From the NCBI GenBank assembly GCA_934667175.1, contig CAKULN010000050.1, positions 1 through 19,461 on the forward strand: 19,461 bases of DNA. Reading direction: 5' to 3'. A program made the position numbers and the translations under genes. Positions 8,314 to 14,596 of the stretch are shown here, piece after piece. The first letter of the stretch is position 1; every line of letters starts with the position of its first letter. Origin of the DNA: an uncultured Bacteroidales bacterium (GTDB taxonomy: Bacteria > Bacteroidota > Bacteroidia > Bacteroidales > UBA932). The notes beneath the pieces are model-generated. The model worked only from the letters and a program-made list of their open reading frames with translations. It was not told the DNA's origin and ran no database searches.

Positions 8314-8362
8314 GTTTCGCCTTTGCGAAACACAGCCATTCTCCACTGCCATTAGGTGGAGA
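8314..8362. other. Two hairpin-forming dyads in the divergent intergenic region
   Basis: GTTTCGC (8314-8320) and GCGAAAC (8325-8331) form a perfect seven-base stem with a four-base loop. TCTCCAC (8340-8346, starting with the T at 8340) and GTGGAGA (8356-8362) form a second. They lie between the barrel gene and the kinase gene and could be operators or leader structures; no family is recognised. Confidence 0.4.
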
Positions 8363-8454
8363 CAAGTCACAGAGGGGAGGAATTTAGGGCAGACAGTCAC
8401 CTTCGAATGTGAGATAATATATTTTACTGCAGGCGATTACCCACTTGCGAAAGT

Positions 8455-8462
8455 TAAGTTTG
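8455..8462 (+). promoter_or_regulatory. -7-like box of the kinase gene
   Basis: TAAGTTTG fits TAnnTTTG and lies 16 bases before the ATG at 8479, implying a leader of about 10 bases. No convincing TTTG is present 19-21 bases upstream. Confidence 0.35.
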
Positions 8463-8478
8463 AATATTCAGACGAATT

Positions 8479-9546
8479 ATGGACGAGGCATCCGGATTTT
8501 TCGAGACACCGACAGACGCTCAAAGCCCGATACAGGGTATGTTTGAGTTGGTACGCAGCAATCCAGAAAGTTACTGCGACATCTGGCGGGCGGACAAGGA
8601 CGGGCGGTTCAGGGTCTACAAAGCCTTGAAGAGTGAATATGCCGGAGACCCTGTCTACGAACGGCTGCTCAGGAAAGAATTCGAGATAGGATATTCATTG
8701 GACCATCCGAACATCTGCGAGTACTACGGTTTCGTGAACATTCCGCCGCTTGGCAACTGCATTGAGATGGAGTGGGTGGACGGTTGCTCGCTGGACACGC
8801 TTTTGCCACGCGGAGAGGTCAGCAAGACATTGGCGTCCAAGATAATCAGCGAGACCTGTGACGCTTTGGCCTACATGCACTCCAAGCAGATTGTCCACCG
8901 GGACCTGAAACCGTCCAACATCATGCTGACCTACAATGGCAACAATGTCAAACTGATTGACTTCGGCCTTTCCGATTCCGATTCGCATTCCGTCTTGAAG
9001 GGTTCGGCGGGAACGCAGGTCTATGCTTCCCCTGAACTCATCTCTGGTGGCAATGTGGATTACCGCACAGACATATTCTCGCTTGGTTGCGTCATCGACC
9101 GCCTGAGTACTGGTTTTGGCAAGGTCGCCAGAAAGTGTTGCCAAAGAGACCCCAAGAAGCGTTTTCAGAGCGCATTGGAGGTGAAGGAGGCGATCAACAA
9201 CCGGGCTAAGGCCTTTTGGGGGATCGTGGTCATCGTCATCCTTATCATCAGCGCGGTCGTCCTTCTCTTCCATCCATGGAAACGTCCGGCCAGTGCACCT
9301 GCCAGCCTGAGCACAGAGATTGACTCCATGCGCAAGTCCGCCGACAAAGACAGCTTACTTCCAGCCCCCATATCCCCACAAGAGAATGCCGAAGAGCCTT
9401 CAGAAAAGGGACATACGCTCAATGTAAGCGGTTCCGAAGGCAAACCGGCCTCCACCACTAAAGAGCCAACTCCAAAGAGGACACACAGCGACAAAGAAAC
9501 CATTGACGAACTCTTCCGCCAGGCCACAGAGCTGTTCGACAAATGA
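8479..9546 (+). CDS. Membrane-anchored Ser/Thr protein kinase-like protein
   Basis: 355 residues. The cytoplasmic N-terminal kinase domain (about 22-240) has the ATP-binding Lys48 in VYKALK, the catalytic loop HRDLKPSN with Asp142, the DFG motif (Asp161) and an APE-like ASPEL. The glycine-rich loop is not recognisable (CDIWRADKDGRF lies in its place), and the C-lobe is short: DIFSLGCVIDRL runs almost directly into KVARKCCQRDPKKRF. One membrane helix (about 246-265, WGIVVIVILIISAVVLLF) is followed by a Ser/Pro/Lys/Glu-rich tail of about 90 residues that should be periplasmic and ends in a short helix. This is the topology of PknB-type sensor kinases, but there are no PASTA repeats. It is divergent from an outer-membrane barrel gene, a possible partner. 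Substrate is unknown; activity is likely because the Lys, HRD and DFG residues are kept. Confidence 0.88.
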   Translation: MDEASGFFETPTDAQSPIQGMFELVRSNPESYCDIWRADKDGRFRVYKALKSEYAGDPVYERLLRKEFEIGYSLDHPNICEYYGFVNIPPLGNCIEMEWVDGCSLDTLLPRGEVSKTLASKIISETCDALAYMHSKQIVHRDLKPSNIMLTYNGNNVKLIDFGLSDSDSHSVLKGSAGTQVYASPELISGGNVDYRTDIFSLGCVIDRLSTGFGKVARKCCQRDPKKRFQSALEVKEAINNRAKAFWGIVVIVILIISAVVLLFHPWKRPASAPASLSTEIDSMRKSADKDSLLPAPISPQENAEEPSEKGHTLNVSGSEGKPASTTKEPTPKRTHSDKETIDELFRQATELFDK

Positions 9547-9600
9547 TTATTGTCCGTAGGACCAAAGGGATCGGCTGGCTAAACAAAGGCAGCAACTTCC

Positions 9601-9626
9601 ACCGACATGTCCGAGTTCATGTCGGT
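9601..9626. terminator. Hairpin between convergent genes, possible terminator
   Basis: ACCGACATG (9601-9609) and CATGTCGGT (9618-9626) form a perfect nine-base stem with an eight-base loop. It lies between the stop of the kinase gene and the stop of the leucine-rich-repeat gene (9627). Neither side has a good T run, so its strength is uncertain. Confidence 0.45.
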
Positions 9627-11858
9627 TCATTTATTCATGGATGAATTATGGCGCTCCCCCACGCAACGGATTGTGTACGCATCGGCCTGGCCATAGACGA
9701 TGTCAACATACGTGGGAGTGAGGCGCAGACCCCGGGCACTAAAACTATAGGAATCGCATGCCGATGACGACCAATACAATCCTTCCGGATTACCATAGGC
9801 ATCTCCAACCTGACGGTGTTTAGCGTTTCCGGAATTGTCAATATATCCCGCCAACGGCAAGAATATGGCCGGTACTCCTGAACCGTACGTTTTGCTTCCG
9901 GAAAACCAGCGGCCTTTCTGTCCCTCGCAAGTCACGAGGGAAGAATAGTGGAGCTTCAAGGTCGTGCACTCACTCAAGGTCGGTATCCGCCAACCGTCAG
10001 GACATGGATCATTTTCAGTCTTGACCGGATCGGCCTCAGTTCCTTTGTTCCATAAGATGGAATTCTTCACGGACAGCCAAGATCCATGGGATGAGGTGAA
10101 GAAGACATTTGAATCAGCCTCGGACAAGCCGACATCCGCACTTACCGGACCGGATTTCAAAACTGGAGAGGAAGCGTCCTTGTAGTTCGGATCCGAGTAA
10201 CCGAAACCGAATTTACGGCCCCATTGATAGACTTTACCAAACGGGTAATCCTCAGGATGATAGCCACAATTGACAGGAGCCCAGACCGTGCCGTCAATCA
10301 CTATTCCATTGCCGTAATCAACTCCTTCTTCCATGTACGGCACTTGATTATTTCCATGGTCGTTTCCTGCATCATCCTCCACAGTCAGAGCCTCGTACTT
10401 GCCATTCCACTCACTCCAGTTCTTTGCGGTCTTATACTTCTCAAGGGAGGTGGACGGGACGAAAATCCTATTTGCTTTGGCACCTATAAATGTGTCCTCC
10501 ATGTTCGGCGGCGTAGATGGTAACACTGTCACCTTCCTAAGAAAGTCACAACCACAGAAGGCCTCAGGTCCGATGAATGTAACCGTTCCAGGAATAGTCA
10601 TCTCCCAAAAGCGACAATTCTTGAAAGCATTCGCCCCAATCGTGTTCAGATGTCCGGGCAAAGATAATTCTTCAAGTCCCGTGCAGTTCTCAAACACAGC
10701 TTTACGGATAGCAACGATATCTTCAGGCAGCGAAGTTAATTTCAAGTTTTTACAAAAATAGAAGGCATACTCTCCAATCTCCAACAACCCGTCCGGCAGA
10801 CTCGTCCATGCCAAAGACTCACATCCTTGGAAAGCGTACCTGCCAATCTCTTTCACACCTGACGGAATCTTTTTCGGGTTAAAACTGACATCGTTCGTAA
10901 ACGCCCAATCTCCGATATAATGAATATTCGCAGGAAGTTCCGAAGGCACCACTCCAGGGCAGTGCGCGAAAACACCGCCTTCTATCGTTGTCAATTTCGA
11001 AGGCAAGGCGGAAAGTCTGATGCTGGAACAGCGTGAGAACGCCCAGCCGCCTATCTCTGTTATGGTCTCCGGCAAAGATGTCAAAGGTATACTGGAGCAA
11101 CCCACAAATGCATGTGTCTTGACAATTGTCAGGTTATCCGGAAGTTTGGACAAAAGCATATTCCCGCATTCTTCGAACGCACGTTCCCCGATAACAGAGA
11201 CACTTTCCGGCAATTTTATGTTCACAAGGTTGCGGCAGAGTTTGAACGCAGAATCAGCCACACTCGTCAAACCGGTGAAATGTTCGAGTTCCTCGAATGA
11301 GGTGATCTCCTCGTTCCTCTTGAAAACTTGACGCAGATTGGCCACCTGAGCTGCCTCCACCTTCGACAGTTCACCATCTCCGTCCAGATCCCAGTTTTCC
11401 ACACAGATCGCCTTGACCTCGGGATCCTTGAACTCGATGTTACGTTCTACCGGAGAAGGTGGATCAGGCCCGGCCGGTTCCTTCCCCGTCGCAATCTCCC
11501 GCAAATCTGAAACCACCTCATCACGACCGTTGCCGATCCAAGCCCTATAGAGATAAGTGGTGGAATATTCAAGGTCTCCCATGATCAATGAATATCCCAA
11601 CCCTTCCGTCTTGGCAACAGCCATCCGCTCCATCGACTGCTCGTCCTCCCCGAAATAAAAGCCGAACTCCTTAGCCGATGCAAAATCCTTCTCGTCCTTA
11701 AATGTTGCGCTAAGCGTCACAACCCGCCCCTCAGCCACCGCACTGACCGCTGGCAGTTCCGGAATCCGCAAATCCTCCGGTACAAGGTTCCCCATGCAGC
11801 CCACCAAAGCAGCCGCAGCAAAAAGAAGAAGCACCTTAAACATTCGAAGACAATCCAT
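9627..11858 (-). CDS. BspA-type leucine-rich-repeat lipoprotein with C-terminal Fib_succ-like domain
   Basis: 743 residues from the Met at 11858; the frame reaches 11894, but those residues come before a normal lipoprotein signal (MFKVLLLFAAAALVGC, lipobox LVGC). Domains in order: a fibronectin-III-like region (about 33-123, ending STTYLYRAWIGNG); an EF-hand-like loop DLDGDGELS near 155-165; about eleven BspA-type repeats (about 200-460), each with the pattern LP..I..IG..AF..C; and a C-terminal domain (about 513-738) with GTVWAPVNCGY, NDPCPDGWRIPT and YWSSSA, which fits the Fibrobacter succinogenes major paralogous domain. The protein should be anchored by lipid and surface exposed; BspA-type repeats are linked to adhesion in oral anaerobes, so host or matrix binding is a fair inference. 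It is convergent with the kinase gene and stands alone on its strand. Confidence 0.9.
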   Translation of the reverse strand: MDCLRMFKVLLLFAAAALVGCMGNLVPEDLRIPELPAVSAVAEGRVVTLSATFKDEKDFASAKEFGFYFGEDEQSMERMAVAKTEGLGYSLIMGDLEYSTTYLYRAWIGNGRDEVVSDLREIATGKEPAGPDPPSPVERNIEFKDPEVKAICVENWDLDGDGELSKVEAAQVANLRQVFKRNEEITSFEELEHFTGLTSVADSAFKLCRNLVNIKLPESVSVIGERAFEECGNMLLSKLPDNLTIVKTHAFVGCSSIPLTSLPETITEIGGWAFSRCSSIRLSALPSKLTTIEGGVFAHCPGVVPSELPANIHYIGDWAFTNDVSFNPKKIPSGVKEIGRYAFQGCESLAWTSLPDGLLEIGEYAFYFCKNLKLTSLPEDIVAIRKAVFENCTGLEELSLPGHLNTIGANAFKNCRFWEMTIPGTVTFIGPEAFCGCDFLRKVTVLPSTPPNMEDTFIGAKANRIFVPSTSLEKYKTAKNWSEWNGKYEALTVEDDAGNDHGNNQVPYMEEGVDYGNGIVIDGTVWAPVNCGYHPEDYPFGKVYQWGRKFGFGYSDPNYKDASSPVLKSGPVSADVGLSEADSNVFFTSSHGSWLSVKNSILWNKGTEADPVKTENDPCPDGWRIPTLSECTTLKLHYSSLVTCEGQKGRWFSGSKTYGSGVPAIFLPLAGYIDNSGNAKHRQVGDAYGNPEGLYWSSSACDSYSFSARGLRLTPTYVDIVYGQADAYTIRCVGERHNSSMNK

Positions 11859-11881
11859 TCTGAGTGGTTTGCAAAACTTAA

Positions 11882-11889
11882 CAAATATA
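11882..11889 (-). promoter_or_regulatory. -7-like box of the leucine-rich-repeat lipoprotein gene
   Basis: TATATTTG on the minus strand fits TAnnTTTG; the start would be near 11876, about 18 bases before the Met at 11858. A second such box, TATCTTTG, lies at 11951-11944. Each follows one copy of the repeated motif at 11898-12000. Confidence 0.4.
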
Positions 11890-11897
11890 CACAATCC

Positions 11898-12000
11898 CCT
11901 TGGAATATCCTCACATTTTTGTGCAGATGAAACAAAACGTGGACAAAGATAAAAAACTGCTTACCTTGGAATATCCTCATGTTTGTTGTGCAGATGCAAC
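11898..12000 (-). repeat. Duplicated 36-37-base upstream motif
   Basis: Copy one at 11898-11933 and copy two at 11964-12000 share CCTTGGAATATCCTCA and TTGTGCAGATG, with a diverged few bases between. On the minus strand each copy lies 8 and 12 bases upstream of a TAnnTTTG box. This looks like a duplicated promoter region or activator site for the lipoprotein gene downstream. Confidence 0.7.
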
Positions 12001-12049
12001 ATGCAGAGGCACAAGCGTGGACGGAAATTGCAGAATGGCACCCACGGCA
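12001..12049. other. Unassigned intergenic stretch
   Basis: This short stretch between the duplicated motif and repeat copy A holds no open frame or structure that I can support. With its flanking repeats it belongs to the 498-base gap between the lipoprotein start and the Rpn gene. Confidence 0.4.
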
Positions 12050-12142
12050 CCCGAAACCTGTTGTTCATAATGCCTGAGGTGCGGAAAACCATGTGGGCGC
12101 ATCAGCCGCCAAACCGGTCGCTGAGCCTGCCGAAGCGACTGA
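12050..12142 (+). repeat. 93-base direct repeat, copy A (upstream of Rpn gene)
   Basis: Matches 13408-13500 over its full 93 bases without gaps; I count six mismatches, four of them clustered near the middle of the left half. It begins CCCGAAACC, carries the exact block GTGCGGAAAACCATGTGGGC, and ends with a REP-like CGCTGAGCCTGCCGAAGCGA. With copy B it brackets the Rpn gene with a spacing of 1358 bases. Confidence 0.9.
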
Positions 12143-12158
12143 GAAAGACTTTTGTTAT

Positions 12159-12213
12159 ATAAAAAACATAAAAATTTATAAAAAACATATTCTTACCCCC
12201 TAATGTTTTTTAT
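12159..12213. repeat. A/T-rich 11-mer repeated three times, last inverted
   Basis: ATAAAAAACAT occurs at 12159-12169 and 12178-12188, and inverted at 12203-12213. The second and third copies can form an 11-base-pair hairpin with a 14-base loop. It lies just after repeat A. It could be a protein-binding site, an end structure of a mobile unit, or a weak terminator. Confidence 0.55.
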
Positions 12214-12326
12214 CACTTGATTGAACTTGATGGAAATGATTGTACATTGGCATCTGTTTCTGTGTGGTCACTTGACGGTTAAGGAACGCCTCCTCGACAA
12301 AAAGGACATAAAACGGGATCCGACAA

Positions 12327-12356
12327 TTTGTTTAACCAACTAAAACTATTATCTTT
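12327..12356 (+). promoter_or_regulatory. Candidate promoter of the Rpn gene, abutting the start codon
   Basis: TTTG at 12327-12330, a 19-base spacer, and TATCTTTA at 12350-12357. The last base of the -7 box is the A of the annotated ATG. If real, the transcript would begin inside the listed coding region, and a GTG at 12444 would be the next in-frame start. Confidence 0.35.
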
Positions 12357-13334
12357 ATGGCTGTTAATGGGTATGATGATCTGAGTGCCTACGGCTGGGA
12401 CCGCGCACTCTTGGAAGACGAAAGGACAGGATTCGGTGACAAAGTGGATGTGGAGGGTGATTCACTGCCACGGTACATCGACCCGCTGAACGACTGGGGA
12501 TTCAAGAAACTTTTCGGGACGGAGGTGAACAAGGAGTTCCTTATCGCATTCCTGACGGAGATATTCCCGGACAAGAGGATCAAGGACATCTCCTACCTCC
12601 CAACCGAGCAACTTGGACTGGCCTCCGGTGACAGGAACGCAAGGTTCGATGTGATGTGCAAGGATGAGAGCGGGGAGAAATTCATTGTCGAAATACAGTT
12701 GGCCTATCAGAAGCATTTCAGAGAAAGAGCCCTGTACTATTCCGGTATGGTCCTGCACTCGCAAGGTGTGAAGGGCAAGAAGTGGGACTACAACGTCAAA
12801 GGGGTGTATTTCATCGGATTGCAGAATTTCACTTTCGGACCGGAAAGAGGCGGAGGGTTGATCCGGAGATATTCAGTGCGGGAGGACGAGAGTGGTGAAC
12901 TGATGACGGACAAGCTGCGGTTCGTGTTCATCGAGATAGGGCGGTTCGACAAGACACCGGAGGAACTCAGGACGAATCTGGACAAGTGGTTCTACGTGCT
13001 GAAGAACCTGCACCTGTTGCTGGAGCGCCCGGCGGCGTTGGTTGACAGGATATTCAGAAGGTTCTTCGAGGCGGCGGAAGTCATCTCCCTTACAAATGAT
13101 GAGAAAAAGCAATATGTCAGCAATATGATCAACGAACGGGACACTTACAATCAGATAGCCTACGCCAGAGAGTTCGGGCGGGAGGAAGGAATCAAGCAAG
13201 GGTTGGAACAAGGCAAGGTTGCCGAGCGAGAGGCAATAGCATTACGTATGATAGGGGCCAACACACCTATCGAGTTCATCGTCAGCTGCACCGGCCTTGA
13301 CAAGGCCTCTGTAGAAGCACTTGCCAAATACTGA
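12357..13334 (+). CDS. Rpn-family recombination-promoting nuclease / putative transposase
   Basis: 325 residues. The PD-(D/E)XK nuclease core runs from RYIDPLNDWGFKKLFG (about 39-54) to about 165, with Asp98 in ARFDVMC and the Glu112-x-Gln114 of FIVEIQLA as the expected catalytic set. A helical middle (about 195-280) follows, and the C terminus carries the GREEGIKQGLEQGKVAEREA stretch typical of Rpn proteins, then a short helical end. Escherichia coli Rpn proteins cleave DNA and raise RecA-independent recombination; the same is likely here. The first 38 residues before RYIDP look poorly conserved and acidic, and the promoter position raises doubt about the start (GTG 12444 is the alternative). 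The gene lies inside a pair of 93-base direct repeats with REP-like ends, which suggests recent movement or repeat-mediated duplication. Confidence 0.92.
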   Translation: MAVNGYDDLSAYGWDRALLEDERTGFGDKVDVEGDSLPRYIDPLNDWGFKKLFGTEVNKEFLIAFLTEIFPDKRIKDISYLPTEQLGLASGDRNARFDVMCKDESGEKFIVEIQLAYQKHFRERALYYSGMVLHSQGVKGKKWDYNVKGVYFIGLQNFTFGPERGGGLIRRYSVREDESGELMTDKLRFVFIEIGRFDKTPEELRTNLDKWFYVLKNLHLLLERPAALVDRIFRRFFEAAEVISLTNDEKKQYVSNMINERDTYNQIAYAREFGREEGIKQGLEQGKVAEREAIALRMIGANTPIEFIVSCTGLDKASVEALAKY

Positions 13335-13407
13335 AAGAGAATTGTCCGTGAGCTAAAATGAATCACCCAGTGAAGAGGGTATAAAGCCTGTCCGGAGTTT
13401 TCCGGCT
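13335..13407. other. Spacer after the Rpn gene with small hairpin
   Basis: CCGGA (13392-13396) and TCCGG (13401-13405) form a short stem with a GTTT loop, without a T run after it. Nothing else is recognisable. It is part of the 404-base gap between the Rpn gene and the surface operon. Confidence 0.35.
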
Positions 13408-13500
13408 CCCGAAACCGGTTGTTCATAATACTTTGGGTGCGGAAAACCATGTGGGCGCATCAGCCGCCAAACCGGACGCTGAGCCTGCCGAAGCGACTGA
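13408..13500 (+). repeat. 93-base direct repeat, copy B (downstream of Rpn gene)
   Basis: The same 93-base unit as 12050-12142 in the same orientation. Its REP-like end has CCGGACGC where copy A has CCGGTCGC. That change restores pairing with the inverted copy at 13504-13530, so the palindrome has drifted in step with its partner arm. Confidence 0.9.
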
Positions 13501-13530
13501 TCGTGACGCTTCGACAAGTTCAGCGTCCGG
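13472..13530. repeat. Inverted pair of REP-like elements
   Basis: CCGGACGCTGA at the left (from 13472) pairs with TCAGCGTCCGG at the right (ending 13530), and inner parts GAAGCG and CGCTTC also pair. The two arms of about 25 bases have a few mismatches and could fold into one long hairpin. The same core appears at 7783-7812 and 12114-12143. Confidence 0.8.
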
Positions 13531-13690
13531 AAGAAGGCTCATCAAGGCCGAAGTCAACATCTCCACCCAGACCCGCACGAATGAGTCGTGGGATGTGGTG
13601 AAAGGGAGATATTCGGATGCTACGACAGGAGCGTTTCCTTTTTCCGTGCTTGAAAAAGTCGCTCGTTCATGGCCAGAAACTCTTCCATAG

Positions 13691-13730
13691 GGAAATAAAA
13701 GAAATGAGGCGAGCTAATCGCTCGCCTCGT
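13691..13730 (-). terminator. Rho-independent terminator of the surface-protein operon
   Basis: On the minus strand, a nine-base GC-rich stem (13728-13720 with 13714-13706, GAGGCGAGC/GCTCGCCTC) and a five-base loop are followed by the T-rich tract ATTTCTTTTATTT. It lies 9 bases after the stop of the last gene (13739). Confidence 0.8.
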
Positions 13731-13738
13731 AAGACAAT

Positions 13739-14584
13739 CTAGTTCCAAGAACCGGTGCTTGGATCGATGGAGATTTCTATCTGCTCCTGATCAGGGGAGG
13801 TGTTGAGTTTGACTGTCAAGGTGTGGACAAAGCCTGGACGGAAACTTAGGGAAGTTTCCAATAAGTAGGCGATGCCGCCCATCGTGATCTCGACAAGAGG
13901 AGTACTCCTCTCGATGTTCTGCGGCACAAGGACAGCCTCGAACCGAGTGTTGGAGATCTTTTTCATCGTGATGGTGTTCTTGGTGCCGAAAGGATTCTTC
14001 TCCACTGAGCCTTTCGCCCAATCAACACGACATGAAGTGATGGTGTTATAGACATGGGCAACCACATCCTCCGGAATATCACCCTCGAATTTCTCTCCTT
14101 TGACTATGTTCACAATGACCTTGGACATCATGTGGTAGAAAGAAAGATCCACCGAACCATTCGAACGGCTTACATTCTGAGCCGAGGCATAAAGAAGATC
14201 GGACTTCTCCATCCCATCTCCATTCTGGTCCGTCTCGACTGAAAAAGAATAATCTTCAATCGATCCAACGAAAGGCTGATAAGGGTAGAAGGCATAGAAG
14301 TCGCATGCAACATCGCTCCAATACAAAGTTCGGGCTCCATTCCACTTTGTGCCATCAAATGTCAACTTCTCGTTGTTAAGATAGTTGCCGCCCACCTGAA
14401 GTGGTGCGGAATGCTCCACGGCATAAATCGACACCGCATCTCCTTGCTCAAAGGCCGTTGCTGTGGCTTTAGTCACCGGATAGCCGATTTTAAATGAAAT
14501 CACATCGGACTCAGGCTGAACCATCCGCTCCCTCTCACAAGAGACAAGAGCCAAAGCCATCATTAATACTATCGTCTTTTTCAT
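13739..14584 (-). CDS. Fimbrillin-like (Mfa-like) lipoprotein, operon end
   Basis: 281 residues. The signal MKKTIVLMMALALVSC ends in a lipobox with Cys16. The mature part has the fimbrillin-family plan: an N-terminal strand region with TKATATAFEQGDAVSIYAV, then YWSDVACDFYAFYPYQ, SDLLYASAQNVSR, and a C-terminal half with LSFYHMMSKVIVNI, FEAVLVPQNI and HTLTVKLN. Members of this family form subunits or tip proteins of Bacteroidales pili, matured by outer-membrane lipidation and Rgp-type cleavage; whether this one polymerises is unknown. It starts 12 bases after the stop of the M64 chimera and is followed by a strong terminator, so it is the last gene of the operon. Confidence 0.85.
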   Translation of the reverse strand: MKKTIVLMMALALVSCERERMVQPESDVISFKIGYPVTKATATAFEQGDAVSIYAVEHSAPLQVGGNYLNNEKLTFDGTKWNGARTLYWSDVACDFYAFYPYQPFVGSIEDYSFSVETDQNGDGMEKSDLLYASAQNVSRSNGSVDLSFYHMMSKVIVNIVKGEKFEGDIPEDVVAHVYNTITSCRVDWAKGSVEKNPFGTKNTITMKKISNTRFEAVLVPQNIERSTPLVEITMGGIAYLLETSLSFRPGFVHTLTVKLNTSPDQEQIEISIDPSTGSWN

Positions 14585-14596
14585 AACTCTTCCTCC

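Noticed and set aside
8264..8365. Upstream start of the barrel gene at 8365
   Set aside because: It would place about 34 residues before a clear signal peptide and run through the hairpin dyads and the -7-like box.
13433..13690. Open frame of 85 codons downstream of the Rpn gene
   Set aside because: Its first half is a translation of repeat copy B and the REP-like inverted pair, with no start signal and no recognisable domain; it is most likely chance.
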